Shown: in pieces, positions 1-21,900 of the stretch
Layout: the number at the start of each line of letters is the position of its first letter
Position numbering within the stretch: position 1 is the stretch's first letter
Source: Terebella lapidaria
Lineage: Eukaryota; Annelida; Polychaeta; Terebellida; Terebellidae
Direction of reading: 5' to 3'
DNA: 64,000 nucleotides
Assembly: GCA_949152475.1 (NCBI GenBank)
Contig: OX424555.1
Location: 98,303,515 to 98,367,514 of the forward strand
Notes under the pieces: model-generated
What the model was told of the DNA's origin: nothing
The model's input: only the letters and a program-made list of their open reading frames with translations
Databases searched by the model: none
Made by a program: the position numbers and the translations under genes

Positions 1-50
1 CGTTACCTCACTGATGGTAGTGGACTACCATAACCCATCATTAATGTTTT

Positions 51-2165
51 CTAGAAGCGTTCTGACGTATAAGCCGCCAAACCATGAGCTGTATAGATTC
101 CCGTGGATGTTGTACTGTTACTGCGCCATTTTGACAACCTAAACAGACTTGACCTCTTGTCACGGGCCAGTTTCCTGACTCTCTTCGTACAGACGAAAGA
201 AAGGAAAATCAGCAGACCTTGCAGTGAGTTGAAGATGATGAACAGGTACCAGAGAGCATGCAGTTTGGAACCAGCAGCAAGGAGCCCAAAGATCCAAGTC
301 AGACCCATGATCACAGAGAGTTTGATGTAGAGCAGGAGTTCCAAGGCCCGTGTGGACTCTCCACGTATTGTTGCCTGGCGACCAACTTGCATAGACATGT
401 AGATGCTACGTGTTATCAACACAAACATAATGATGTTCGCAAAAAGATTCAGTGCCATAGGAACAACGAAAACTACCAGAAGCGCCTTTCCTCGGTTGAT
501 CCAACAGAGCGGGTCGCCATAGTGAGGTCGTAGCTCGTCACTGACAGCATCCAAGTGATTCAGGAGGACACCAGTCGCCACAGCAACGAGTGGTGTCAGC
601 CAGGCATAGCATGAATAGCAGATGTAGCGTCCTTTGTGCTCGCCATCACTCGAGTGTGACCCAGAGAAAGCACGACACATGTCAAAGTTGAGACAGTTTG
701 TCCAGCAGAAAGTAGCCAGGAATGAGTACTGGATTAGGAGAGCAAACGCATAACAGCCAGGACTTTCACTCCGATTAATAGTGGTTAGGAAGAGCAACTG
801 GGCCACAAAGAGACTACAAGATAGACTCACCACACACTTGCCCGGGACATTCCGAAGTTCTGGGAATATGCTGTGAGCCACGATGCATGCAGCTAAAGAT
901 ACGAGTGATAGAACCAAACCAACTAAGGTCAAGTAACCCTTGATGGTCTCGAGAGGGACTTTGTTGATAACCTCATCGGTTGTATTATGTCCATGAGATA
1001 TGCTCTCGTTTGCACAGACAGACTGAGTATGTTCAACGCTCCCATTTTGTCCAACTGTATGAAGCGACTTCACCGAAGGACTGTCATCCCTCATTATAGT
1101 AAAGTCGGATCTGTTGTCAAGGCCCATATTACAGGTGTGGTTTGGAGGGAAATTTTGATATTCAGATGACTGCATGCGGAGTTCAGTTGAACCCGTAGTT
1201 TTGTGGAGGGGTCGGCATTTATCACTGAGAACATCATGTACTTCCCCACTTGGACAAAAAAGTTTAGGAATAGCTCTAGGTCGTGCAACTTGCTGTGACA
1301 AATGGTACATGGACACCTGACCCGTATTAAGATCAAGTAGGACAGAGTATGGTGGTATCCAAACCAAAGGGTTAGGATTAGGAAGCGATGGTATTGTAGA
1401 CGAAGTGTCACTGATGCCATGGCAAAAGGCGCAGAACTGGTTACGAAAGATCCGCTTACTGGCATAGACAATGTTCATCGTACCCGGACACATCTCGGCA
1501 GTTACATTAGACCTTGGGCCCAAGTCCCAATCATCCGGACAATGGCTGGTCTGACTGACACACTTCCTAATTGCGGGCCGTCCACCTAGATCTATGATAC
1601 TAGGAGAGAAATAAGCATGATCAACTGTGCAAGGCTCTGAGGCGGAATCGTTAAAGAGTTCTTCTATTTCTGCAGAAGGGTTCCTTAGACCTAAACATTC
1701 CCTGCGAACTGTCCAGAACACCACATCGCTCGCGTCCTCCACAGAGTCGATTCCACCACAAACGGCACAGAAGATGTTCTTGTAGAGGACACCTGTCCTC
1801 CGCCCATTCACTGGAACCTCCAACAGCAGATCACCTCCTCCATTCTTTTCACAAAGTGCACGTGTCTCGTTATCGTTGTAACCAGCTGGACATTTGTTTA
1901 CAGAATACGTGACACCAGCAGAAATTTTGATGGAGATGAGGTACTGTGGCTGCTTTTCGCACACCAGTGTCTCCAATGGTATGGTAGGCAGTGACGAGTT
2001 GACATCTTGGCAACAGTCATCATAGAGCCCACAGCGGTCGTCACATTGACAGTTAAGGCACTGCTCAGCACAGATCTCCACTCGTGTCAGCAACAGCGAA
2101 GAAAACAGGAAAACCACTGGCACCGTCAGCCTATAAATATATACATTTATATTTATAACACACAT
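51..2165 (-). CDS. Somatomedin-B / Methuselah-like family B GPCR
   Basis: An open frame of 704 aa encodes a seven-transmembrane receptor for the plasma membrane. A hydrophobic signal sequence (about residues 12-32) is followed by a Cys-rich segment (CQCDDRCGLYDDCCQD) that fits the core of a somatomedin-B domain. A long Cys- and N-glycosylation-site-rich ectodomain follows, then seven helices from about residue 405 to 665. Motifs such as FCWTNCLNFDMCRAF, IKLSVIMGLTWIFGLL and NSLQGLLIF are those of the secretin/Methuselah 7tm_2 family. I see no GPS autoproteolysis motif, so a classical adhesion GPCR is less likely. The ligand is unknown. The first ATG is doubtful: on the minus strand the sequence just upstream of residue 13 reads ATATTTATAG, a plausible splice acceptor with exon start at 2130, so the first dozen residues may be intron. 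The rest looks like one intronless exon ending in TAG at 51-53. Confidence 0.85.
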   Translation of the reverse strand: MCVININVYIYRLTVPVVFLFSSLLLTRVEICAEQCLNCQCDDRCGLYDDCCQDVNSSLPTIPLETLVCEKQPQYLISIKISAGVTYSVNKCPAGYNDNETRALCEKNGGGDLLLEVPVNGRRTGVLYKNIFCAVCGGIDSVEDASDVVFWTVRRECLGLRNPSAEIEELFNDSASEPCTVDHAYFSPSIIDLGGRPAIRKCVSQTSHCPDDWDLGPRSNVTAEMCPGTMNIVYASKRIFRNQFCAFCHGISDTSSTIPSLPNPNPLVWIPPYSVLLDLNTGQVSMYHLSQQVARPRAIPKLFCPSGEVHDVLSDKCRPLHKTTGSTELRMQSSEYQNFPPNHTCNMGLDNRSDFTIMRDDSPSVKSLHTVGQNGSVEHTQSVCANESISHGHNTTDEVINKVPLETIKGYLTLVGLVLSLVSLAACIVAHSIFPELRNVPGKCVVSLSCSLFVAQLLFLTTINRSESPGCYAFALLIQYSFLATFCWTNCLNFDMCRAFSGSHSSDGEHKGRYICYSCYAWLTPLVAVATGVLLNHLDAVSDELRPHYGDPLCWINRGKALLVVFVVPMALNLFANIIMFVLITRSIYMSMQVGRQATIRGESTRALELLLYIKLSVIMGLTWIFGLLAAGSKLHALWYLFIIFNSLQGLLIFLSFVCTKRVRKLARDKRSSLFRLSKWRSNSTTSTGIYTAHGLAAYTSERF

Positions 2166-2243
2166 TTTTATTTCTTTGATAATGGAAATGAAGCATAGTG
2201 GGTTGGAGGCAATAAAATTGGAAAATGAGCGGGTTCAATTTGT

Positions 2244-2246
<3 letters not shown>

Positions 2247-2307
<61 letters not shown>
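2247..2307. repeat. (AT)n microsatellite
   Basis: About 30 uninterrupted AT dinucleotides lie 82 bp upstream of the GPCR start. Open frames reading Tyr-Ile repeats across it are artefacts of the repeat. Confidence 0.95.
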
Positions 2308-2308
<1 letters not shown>

Positions 2309-5300
2309 CAGCTTCACAAATTTCATTTGGTAGTCAACATCTAAGTGTAAACGATTACGTCTTGTCACAGGAATCTGAAATGTGGACTGCACACGGTCTG
2401 CGCACGTCTCTCAAATATGGCTGTTTCCACGTTACAGTCATTCAATCAGTAGAGCATATGTGGTATATTTTACTATCCCGGGATGACAACAATCTACACC
2501 TATCACCTGTGCCAGTGAGCTCACAACCATGGACGAGTCAGAGCGTCAACCGTCTGAGCTATTGCTGTAACACGACCCAATCAGGACACACAGGTTTGAC
2601 CAGTGAATGGAGACCTCGGTCGTCCCTAAACACTCTGCCGGGCATCATCACAATTACTCTCATCTGGTACCACGAACCCCTCAGGATGTCTAGACTAAAC
2701 AGACTAGCTTTCGTAGCACACATGCTTCATTCAAAAACCACATCAGATTTGGAATTTGAGTTTTCCAGCTCACAGCGTGTCAATCTCAATATGAAATTAT
2801 CTTCTCACCACTTGCTTGTCAATGTGTGCCATTGGCAGTTACGGCTAAAAAATACCGCCCCTCTGAAGTGGAACTGCATGCTGAAGGAGATATCCCCATT
2901 CTTTCAATGTTGATCCCCAGCATGATCTGGCTGATCTGGTTGGGAAGTGCGAGAAGTACCTGGAACCTTCATATGGGAAACAAAATAAACATGGAAGTTC
3001 TGTCGTGAGCAATACACAAACAACCTCCAGACCTCCAGGGTCAAACCTTGAACGACTCAAAATGGGTAATATGTGCCAGACAGAGCTCGTGCCTCGATCA
3101 GTGACCATAGTTGAAGGCCAAAGATGCACCGACAACATACAGATTCCAATATTTAAACAGTACACCACCAGATTACGAGAAAAGCTTGCCTCTAATATAA
3201 CCTTTAATGATACAACTAATGGGTTTCTGTTGGACCCTGAGCGGTTCCATCCACTACAACTGGCCCCCGGGAAATAGTGTAGCTCCCAGGGGATGTTACC
3301 AACGGCCAGCTGACACTCGTCACCCTGTCATGCTGTGTGTGGGTTCAAAAAGGAGGTGAATACGACATTTCCATCCGTTCCGGAGTAAGACACTCCATTC
3401 TGTGGTGTCAAGCATCTGCTCAGATCTGTAGGAGTGGGTCTATCAAGACCTGGCTAGTGGCGGGAGGGGGCGGGAGACGATGCTCTTTCCAGCTACTCGG
3501 ATCTCAAGAGCTTCGGGACTGCCAACGGTTCTGATCCCTGTCCTCTACAGCCGCCTGTAGAATATAACGTTCTCGTCATACTCTGGGTCCCTGACATATC
3601 AAAATACCCAGACGCCAGTCCGGTTGGCTGTTTGGTGGTTGAGATGTTCCACTTGTCCAGGCTCATCTCCCACATCCTGATTATCGGCCCTCCGATCAGA
3701 CTGACCATAGAGCTATTGTAGCCTCGGTCTCTGTCACCATCATGCGCGCTGCATATATATGACGCCAATAAAGTTCATGCATCAGCATTTCGCTCTGAAC
3801 GGTGGTGATTGTGTGGGAGGCTGAGCGCAAGTCACACAGTCGCGTTCACACCAACTCTGAAGTGGACGAGCTGCCCCGCTGGTGAACAGGTGAACAAGGA
3901 CAGACTCAACCAGAGAAGAGCCTTACTGGCTAGTTGGTGTCTGTCCAGAGTGTATTCACGTACCGTCTTAAGTTGTTCACACGTCTGGCATCTGAATTTA
4001 GACATCTGATCTAAGGCGGCAATGGGAGTTGGTAATGTAACAACTGACTGTCAAGATAAATCACAGCGGACTGACCCAAATACTGGCCTTTACATGGAAC
4101 GGTCTTGCAACTTAGGAAGAATTTTTAGTCCTGAGTCCTGACAGTCAGTGGACGCCATATGTCCTCTGACGTTACTTCTCTAAGGAATGTGAAATCCTTG
4201 TGGTAAGAAAACCACATTTGCTCCCTTCTTCCAGAATATGATTATGTCATCACCAGGCTAATTGATTTGATTCCAGCGTCTATAACATGAGTGTTAACTT
4301 ACCAGCCGAACATCTTCAGACCTATGTACACCAGTGTTACAGAACCGATCTCGAGATCTATGTTGTCTTTGAGACAGAATTGGTTGGGGAGTAGCTGACT
4401 GAAGCTCGTCTCTGTCTAAAATGACAGTAATAATGTGACGATGATACAGGGAACATTTGGAACATTTTTGTGCGGAAGATACTAGTCACAGAAAAAAAAT
4501 CAATCCATCCAAAAAAAACAGTTTTGTATCAAATAAATTGCCATATCTGAAAACAAGACAACCAGAGATTGCAGTCCCTCACAGGATCGGCACACTACAA
4601 TTGATTTTGCAAGTATTTCTATATTTTTCCGGACAAGAAACGAGAATGTATACGAAGGTTGTCAGCGATGGAAGTATAATAAACGATTTATGATACTAAT
4701 GTAAATTGGAACATAATTCACATGTAAATCCAATAATCTCTCAAGATTTCATCTCGCTACTCACTAGCGACGCTGTGCATGATATCTCGCAAGGAAACTC
4801 GATTAAATTAATGTCGAAGTAAATCAATATCTCGTGCCAGAAAACAAAGACCTATTCTGAATACTTTATGTTCAATGTTTGACCATCAATCTCGCAATTA
4901 TGAAATATCACATTTTTTCATTACAGAATTTTTGTGCAACAAGAGTGAAATCTGGCGACAGAACGACCAGGTATACACTAAAAGATTGGGAATTCGCCGA
5001 ATAAAAATCATGAGTATAGTTGGGGTATTGCGATATTTATCATTTGAACTTTCTCTCGACCATGACCATGTCGTTCGACCTTGAGCTGAAGGTTTTGCTC
5101 CAATCGAAAAGGAATAAACTCGGCATGAAACTCACTACAAGATACTAGAAATGTCCTCACATTTCACTCCCAACTTCAGTCTTTAAAATCATTGCCCCCA
5201 CCCCCACCCCCATTATGAGGAGTTTTATCTGGAATTTGTCGGAAGAAAATACATGAATATTAAATATTCTCAAATCGAACTCCATTTCTATAGATCTCAG

Positions 5301-5977
5301 GTCGATTGGACCATTGCTATTCCAGATATTCATGCGGACAGATAGACTAACAGACACACATACATACCCAAATACAATACGCTCGCCCCCACATCTCCCT
5401 ATATGGGTCAGGGTTACTATTAGACAATTAGTTTCATTTCTTTTATCTTTTGTTTCATATCAGCAATGTTGTAGTGTTTATGTGTATGAAAAATGAAAAC
5501 TCGGCTCATCTTACAGATTCTGAAACATATATATAACATGATGAAAATGTCATTAGTGGAATGTGAGAAATTGGGAGTGAATTAACTAGACTGCTGTGGG
5601 TGATATTGGAACCAAAATTTTCGTTGAAAATATGTATTTAATTTGCAAACTATCAATTCTAATTTTGGAATTTTTGATAAAAACGTTCTGGAATTATCAA
5701 TTATTTTCTTTTTACAAATATCTATTTAATTTATACAATATTATATGTAAATTCCAAATACTAAATTTATTGTGCCATTACTATATAGATATTTCCAGAG
5801 ATAAGTTGTTAAATCTCAACCTATAATGTATACTTAAAAAATTTAATAAATACTTACAGAAGTACATAATCCTCAAACTAGAATAACTGCATAATGATAA
5901 AGACAACTCCAAATAAAAATGAACAGATAGCCCCAGCAATGGTAACTATCATCCAAGCACGGTAACCATCTTTTTTT
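2308..5977. other. Intergenic stretch without a recognisable gene
   Basis: Between the GPCR and repeat element A. From 2400 to about 4000 base composition is balanced and several short open frames exist on both strands, but none matches a family I recognise and no consistent chain of splice sites emerged. From about 4400 on the DNA is AT-rich with short poly-A/T tracts and a C-rich stretch near 5190-5212. No thioesterase-like GxSxG frame, which could have completed the PKS downstream, was seen here. Confidence 0.6.
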
Positions 5978-7432
5978 AGGTTACCGGACCTTTGGTCCGA
6001 TAACCTATTGCCGTGGCGTTGCGTCCGTCGTCCGTCGTCGTCGTCCGTCGTCGTCTGTCTACATTTTTATCTTTAATGTTTACCATCGAATCTTTCTGAA
6101 ATTTTGCACAAAAAGGCCAAAATAATTTTCGAGAGGGATGTATTTTTTAGTTTTTTTCATCTTCACAATTTTTTCATAAAAACGTCCAAGTTTGGACTTT
6201 GACGGTCGTTTTCTCAAAGTCTGTTCAGTAACTGTTTTCTTAATGATGCATAACACTCCTCATATGTACCCCTGTGACGTGTATAAGTTTCGTTGCTCTT
6301 GAGTCGCTCGAAGTGGGCCATTTTGGGCCCAAACTCGGCCCAAATGAGACTTGCCCAATTCTCCTCTGCTTTATAATGGGACACATTTTGCCTAATACCT
6401 CACTTAATATTGAGATTAGAGACTGGGAATCAATTGTGGACATGTAAGAAATTATATATGCTGAATATTCTCGAGACCTTGAATTTGACCTCTGACCTAA
6501 TTTCCAAGGTCACAGGACAAAATGGCTAATATCTCGCTTATTAACGACTTTACAGCTTAGGAATCAATTGTGGACATATAGGAAATGATATTCGCGGAAT
6601 ATTCTGATGACCTTGAACTTGATCTTTGACCCAATTTTCAAGGTCATAGCACAAAATGGCTAATATCTCGCTTATTATCGACTTTACAGGTTAGGAATCA
6701 ATTGTGAACATATAGGAAATGATATATACTGAATATATTCATTACCTTGAATTTGACCTTTGACCTCATTTTCGAGGTCACAGAACAAAATGGCTAATGT
6801 ATCGCTTCTTATTGACTTTACAGCTTGGGAATCAATTACGAACATATAGGAAATGATATATACAGATTATTCTCGTGATTTTGAATTTGACCTTTGACCT
6901 AATTTCAAGGTCACAGGACAAAATGACTAATATCTCGCTTATTATCGACTTTACAGCTTAGGAATCAATTGTGAACATATAGAAAATGATATAAGCTGAA
7001 TATTGCCATGACGTTGAATTCTACCTTTGACCTCATTTTCAAGGTCAAAGGACAAATTTTGATGACCTTGAATTACACCTTGACCTTATTTTCAAAGTCA
7101 GAACCCAAAATGGCTTATATCTCGCTTATTATCGACTTTACAGCTCAGGAATCCATAGTGAACATATAGGAAATGATATATACGGAATATTTTGACGACC
7201 TTGAATTTGACCTTTGATCTCATTTTTCAAGTCAGAGAACAAAATGGCTCATATCTCATTTATTGTCGACTTTACAACTTAGGAATAAATTGTGGATAGA
7301 AATGATATATGCTGAATATTCGCATGACCTTGAATTGACCAATGACCTTATTTTCAAGATGATGGGACAAAAGGCTAATATCTAGAATATATATATTGTC
7401 CGGTAACCTTTCTTAGCCCTTGGGCAATTTTT
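5978..7432 (+). mobile_element. Repeat element A, copy 1: Helentron-associated-like (HINE/DINE-type) non-autonomous element
   Basis: It begins AGGTTACCGGACC directly after a T-run, and the first ~30 bases fold into a near-perfect hairpin (AGGTTACCGGACC against GGTCCGATAACCT). A GTCCGTCGTC-rich segment follows, then a head region, then about six tandem units of roughly 134 bp (about 6450-7330). It ends with TCCGGTAACCT, the inverse of its start, then the palindrome-like TAGCCCTTGGGCAA and a T-run. Subterminal inverted repeats, a core minisatellite, a 3' hairpin and insertion into T-tracts fit non-autonomous Helentron relatives, including bivalve pearl-type elements. This class assignment is inference. 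No protein is encoded. It lies 0.9 kb beyond the 3' end of the PKS. Confidence 0.6.
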
Positions 7433-8184
7433 TTTCATTTACACGTTACTTCTGTTCAAATTTTGAAATTTATATTGAAGGACACACTGAAACAATAATA
7501 ATGTATTATTACAATATTGGATTATCTTCATTGATTATTGATATTGATTTTATGCTTTTTTCACTGATCATACTTAGTATTATTTTGCAATACAGGCTAC
7601 TGTATTACAATTAGTATTCAAGGCGCTACGTTGTTTGATAAGTTATTCCATGGACGTAAAAGTTTTACGTCCATGGTTACTCAGAGTCGTGGCAATGTTC
7701 ACAGCTTCACTTAGTAACCATGACAAGAATTCAGAAACTATTTTTGTGAAGTGCATAGATATATAATTTGTTCCATTTGTTTCCTATATAAAAACAAATG
7801 TTATAAAGTATCGTATGATGTATAAAAGCATAACAGCCAAAAGTTGATTAATGAAGTTGTCTTGGTTCCAACGATTTTCGTTTTTAAATTGGATGAAAAA
7901 GTTAATGAAAATTTGATTCAAATCCCATACGGCGTCCAAAATAAGACAAAGATATTAATGAGGTGGTAAAAAAAGAGCATCACCTGTCCTAGCAAGCCAA
8001 TTAATCAGTTAATGTTGCTCGCCCATACAGCGATTACCCATTTTTTCATTGAATTCGGCGTTTTCAATTACTTCCATAAAAATACCTTTGCCCTGGTGGT
8101 GTAGACTTCCCTATTGCATATTCATAAAATGAATATAATACTCTATAAAATGAACATATCAAACACATTTTTGTTGTTTTCGAT
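7433..8184. other. AT-rich spacer, nothing recognised
   Basis: It separates element A from the PKS poly-A signal. It is low complexity and AT-rich, with only short incidental open frames. Confidence 0.6.
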
Positions 8185-8190
8185 TTTATT
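8185..8190 (-). terminator. Candidate polyadenylation signal of the PKS gene
   Basis: TTTATT on the plus strand is AATAAA on the minus strand. It lies about 125 bp after the PKS stop codon, which supports the view that the transcript ends soon after the carrier-protein domain. Confidence 0.45.
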
Positions 8191-8314
8191 ATTTTCGATG
8201 CAGGTCCATGTGTTTCATCAATACATTCTAAGTGCAATTACTCATTATCTATTCACGCTGCCGTTTTATATAAATCTAGTGAATATAGCATCCCACGTGA
8301 CCCAAAAATACACA

Positions 8315-17782
<9,468 letters not shown>

Positions 17783-18918
17783 CCTGCTCACTGGTCTAGC
17801 TACAGCTGAGAGTTCAACGCACTAGTCGCCTCTATACTCTCTGTAACTCAATTCAACTTACAGATTTCTGTGATGAATAGCTTACATACCATAGGTTTTA
17901 GGATAACATGAAATTAAAAATAACTTAACTGATTGGTTGCTGATTTAAACGATATCACAGTCTACAGCCAATTCTGGGTTATTCTAACAAAAAGAATTCG
18001 CACAAATTGTTTTGTTGAACACATGTGTTCCGATATCCCAGGAAGCTCCCTTACTCAAACTGGACTTGTATTTGAAAGGTCACCTTAAGCCATCCATTCT
18101 ATTTTATATGGTATGGCAATGATAAGCCTGCTGCAAAAAATAGCCTGCATGATATCTAATCATCTGATGTGATATTTGTGGTGTTGTAAAGACCAGTAAG
18201 AGCGAATGACTATCAAATATAGCAACAATCAGTAAAAATAGTCGACCATTTCATATTGATTCAATGAATAAGTGTCATTTTCGTCCCGTACCTGCTATTA
18301 TGTTGCAGAAGTGAAATGTCATACAGTTGCCATACATTTATATACAGTTATAATGTGACATAATATTCGTTGGAAATAACTTGTTGTGCATTTCCTGTTG
18401 TTGTAATTTTAACATGTATATATTGATTAAGTATATTCACATTTCCATGACCATGAATTGATACCATATGATTATGACCATACATTTATATTATAATATG
18501 ACATAATATTCGTGGGAAATAACTTGTTGTGCATTTTCTGTTGTTGTAATTTCAACATGTATATATTGATTAAGTATATTCACATTTCCATGACCATGGT
18601 TTGATACCTCACAAACCCAGACCAAGCTCACACAATCTAACGTACCTTTTTATTATATTTATAAAGGCCTACAATTATCTCTATGATATTTACCGTTACT
18701 TATTTTTCATTCCTTGCTATACACATATATATATTTCTCCTATACGTATCTGCTTTATTTATGTTGAACAGGCGCTAATACTCGATATGCCTATCAATTT
18801 ATTACCACGTTAAAATCGTAACACATGCTTGAGTATTGACCGTTTTGCTACTCTCTGTATACATTGGGTTTACAAGTTTATGGGACCCACATACAGTGTT
18901 TGACTCGGTATCAGAGAG
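17783..18918. other. Intergenic region between the divergent PKS and fucosidase-1 genes
   Basis: The two genes are head to head with 1.1 kb between start codons, so both promoters should lie here or in 5' exons. It is AT-rich. No confident core promoter motif was found. It contains the 143-bp tandem duplication listed separately. Confidence 0.55.
18340..18603. repeat. Two-copy tandem duplication, period about 143 bp
   Basis: The block around ACATAATATTCGT at 18358 recurs at 18501 with few differences, and both copies contain CATTTCCATGACCATG. It lies in the intergenic region between the divergent PKS and fucosidase-1 genes. Confidence 0.85.
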
Positions 18919-21900
18919 ATGTACAATTTACGGTGTGGCTGGCGTATGTATTTCCTCATTACCATGACAACCGTTAGTATTGCCTACATCCTGATTACAC
19001 TTTTCCCGACCACCTACGCGCATGCGCTGTATGGCCCTGACTACCACGCAGCCGCTGTTGTTGTTGGACCGAGTAAAGCGACTGACAAGCGCCCTACTGA
19101 AGTCAAAGAACCAGTAGGCCTACACCTTAGAACTCGACCAAACCCAACAAGCAGAGGTCACACGGAAGGTGAACAGGTCAGCACATCACTGCACAACTAC
19201 ACCGCCCAACATCAAGACATGGCGCGCATCAAATTGACTGGCAACACGAGAACAGATGCACACCAGGATTACCAGGATAGTGTCAAATCCCAAGTACACC
19301 AAACGAAAACAACAGACGAGGTCTCTGATGAGTCCACAACAACCACTGAAGCCGTCCAGGACAAGTTTGCTAACGAGGTGACCTCACTGATGCACGAACC
19401 GTTACGAAAACCAGAGCAAACCACGGAACCCGTCCCAAGCCTTTCACTACAACCACACACTGTCGGCAATCTGAGTAAACCACATATTACTCCGCTGCAA
19501 ACAATGTTGCCGAGCGATAGCAAAAAACATGTCACAGACAGCAGTACTGATAGGCCAATGGAGCTACTGGGTAAGGAAATGCAGAACAATTCAATGGATT
19601 TACACAAGTCAGGATCTTCCCCGTCAACCATACCCAAACCATCTGCTACAGAGAGCAGAATCCCACATCCTGAACCCAATACCAGTACTGACAAAGCTGA
19701 CAGGACACCGAGCAATACATTTGAGGATCAAGATTCACCAAAAGTCATTCACAAAGAAGACAATACGAAGCAAGGATATATCACAACTGAACAGATACCG
19801 GCTACTCAGAAGGATTGGCAAACTAATGAAACGGAGTCAAGTTCAACAGATAGTTCTCGGACAGTAAAGAAAAAGATACATGTTGAACTGGGCAACGTTC
19901 AAGACGAATTTCAAAACAAATGGAATTTGTCTGAAGTCACCTCACCAAAAGTTGCAAATATTTCGAAAATGAACCAGACTGAACCAATGCCAGCTCCACA
20001 AAATATTATTGCACATGGTAATGGAGGGGAAAGTCTTGGAGTTGGTTTTGATACAACTCAACAAACTATATCACGCGATCTCTCAACACCACAGCAGCTC
20101 AAGACAGCGAACATAACTAAAGAAGTTCCAGCAGGAAAATTGAAAGGCACGAAAGAGTCTGGCGAGAGACTGAGATTTGAAGCTACTTGGGACTCACTGG
20201 ATTCAAGGAAGTTGCCGCGATGGTATGATGACGCCAAGTTTGGGATATTCATACACTGGGGCGTGTTTTCCGTACCTGCCTTTGGGGACGAGTGGTTCTG
20301 GTACAAGTGGAAGGAGTTGAAGTCTCCAAAGTACATGGAATACATGGAGAGGAACTACAGACCAGGGTTCAAGTATGCAGACTTCGTTCCAGAGTTCACG
20401 GCAGAACACTTCAACGCAACTCAATGGGCCGATCTATTCGAGGCAGCTGGCGCAAGGTATCAAATGTATTAGACATTACTATACATGTAAAGAAAACTTG
20501 GAGTCACAAACAACAGAGATAGCTCTGGTCAGTGTACTAGATATTTTGTGCTCTAATCAATGCACACATTTTGATACATGAGAGAGATGTCTTTCGTTTC
20601 TGAGATACGTGGTTCTGACTAGTAAACACCATGACGGATTCACGAACTGGCCGTCTAAGGTCAGCTTTGGCTGGAATTCTGTCGATGCTGGTCCCGGGCG
20701 GGATCTAGTCGGTAAGGATAACATCACTTAGAATTTCCGATAATGCGTAGTTCAGCAGTGACTGGTGTGATTCATTTACAACCCCATTGTTTTCCTTGTA
20801 TGTTCCTGGAATCGATAGTATTTCAGAAATAGCTTAATGTGTTAATGTGTATGATGTTCCAACTTAATCGCGTTAATGAACAGCATGAAACATTAATAAG
20901 CCAGTGATCAATACACACTTGAATGTCAGATGATCGTGCATTCATCGATTCCAAAAATTTATCGACATTTTCCAGGCACCAGTTAGTGGTCTTGGCAACA
21001 GTATAATTCCACAACAGTTGTTTGTTTCAGGAGAATTGTTTGAAGCAGTCAGACGGAAAGCCAGTTTACATTTCGGGTTGTATCACTCGCTTTTCGAATG
21101 GTTCAACCCTCTTTACATCCTCGACCGACAGAACAACTTCAATACACAGTATTACGTCACAGTGCGTACAATTCGCATAAAACCCCATATCATGTGTTTA
21201 TGCATAAACAGTATCGGTACAGTGTATACCGGTATGCAGGTTTTTTTTTCAAATTGCATAGGCCTAGGCCTACTTTATTTATAACGCAAATAAAAGGCAA
21301 AATCCTCAAGAATAGTTTAACCATTCTTTGTTCTTTTTAAGAAAAAAAAATCCTTTGTAAGAAAACACAATTCCATGATCCGATGCCGCCTATCGAGTGA
21401 AAGACGTAGTCCAGTACTGCGCTTACTAGTTTGTGCCAATAAAGATATGTGACACACATGTTTGCGGCCTGCTGTCCCCAGAGTAAGGTGTTGCCGGCTC
21501 TGTATGAGCTGGTGTCAGCCTACAAGCCCGAGGTCCTGTGGTCTGACGGGGACTGGGTGGCGCCGGATTCCTACTGGAACAGCACACACTTCCTAGCATG
21601 GCTCTACAACCACAGGTAAACACATCCTGTAAAACAATTGATCATTCTACGGTCCAGAATCTCTTGAATAAGGAGCATGATGGTACACAGAGGGCTATGA
21701 ACAACGTCAACTTACTAACATTATGGCATGTTTTCCAAATACACTCAGCCCCGTGAAGGACACAGTTGTCACCAATGACCGCTGGGGGAGAGGGCTGGGC
21801 TGTCGTCATGGAGACTTCTTCAACTGTCCGCACAGGCCAATACCAGGTAAGACATATTTGACAAAATTGGAGCTAAAACACCATACCACCAGTCCTGCCA

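Noticed and set aside
2176-2913. 245-aa plus-strand frame starting before the AT microsatellite
   Set aside because: Its N-terminal third is a Tyr-Ile run from the (AT)n repeat and the rest matches no family.
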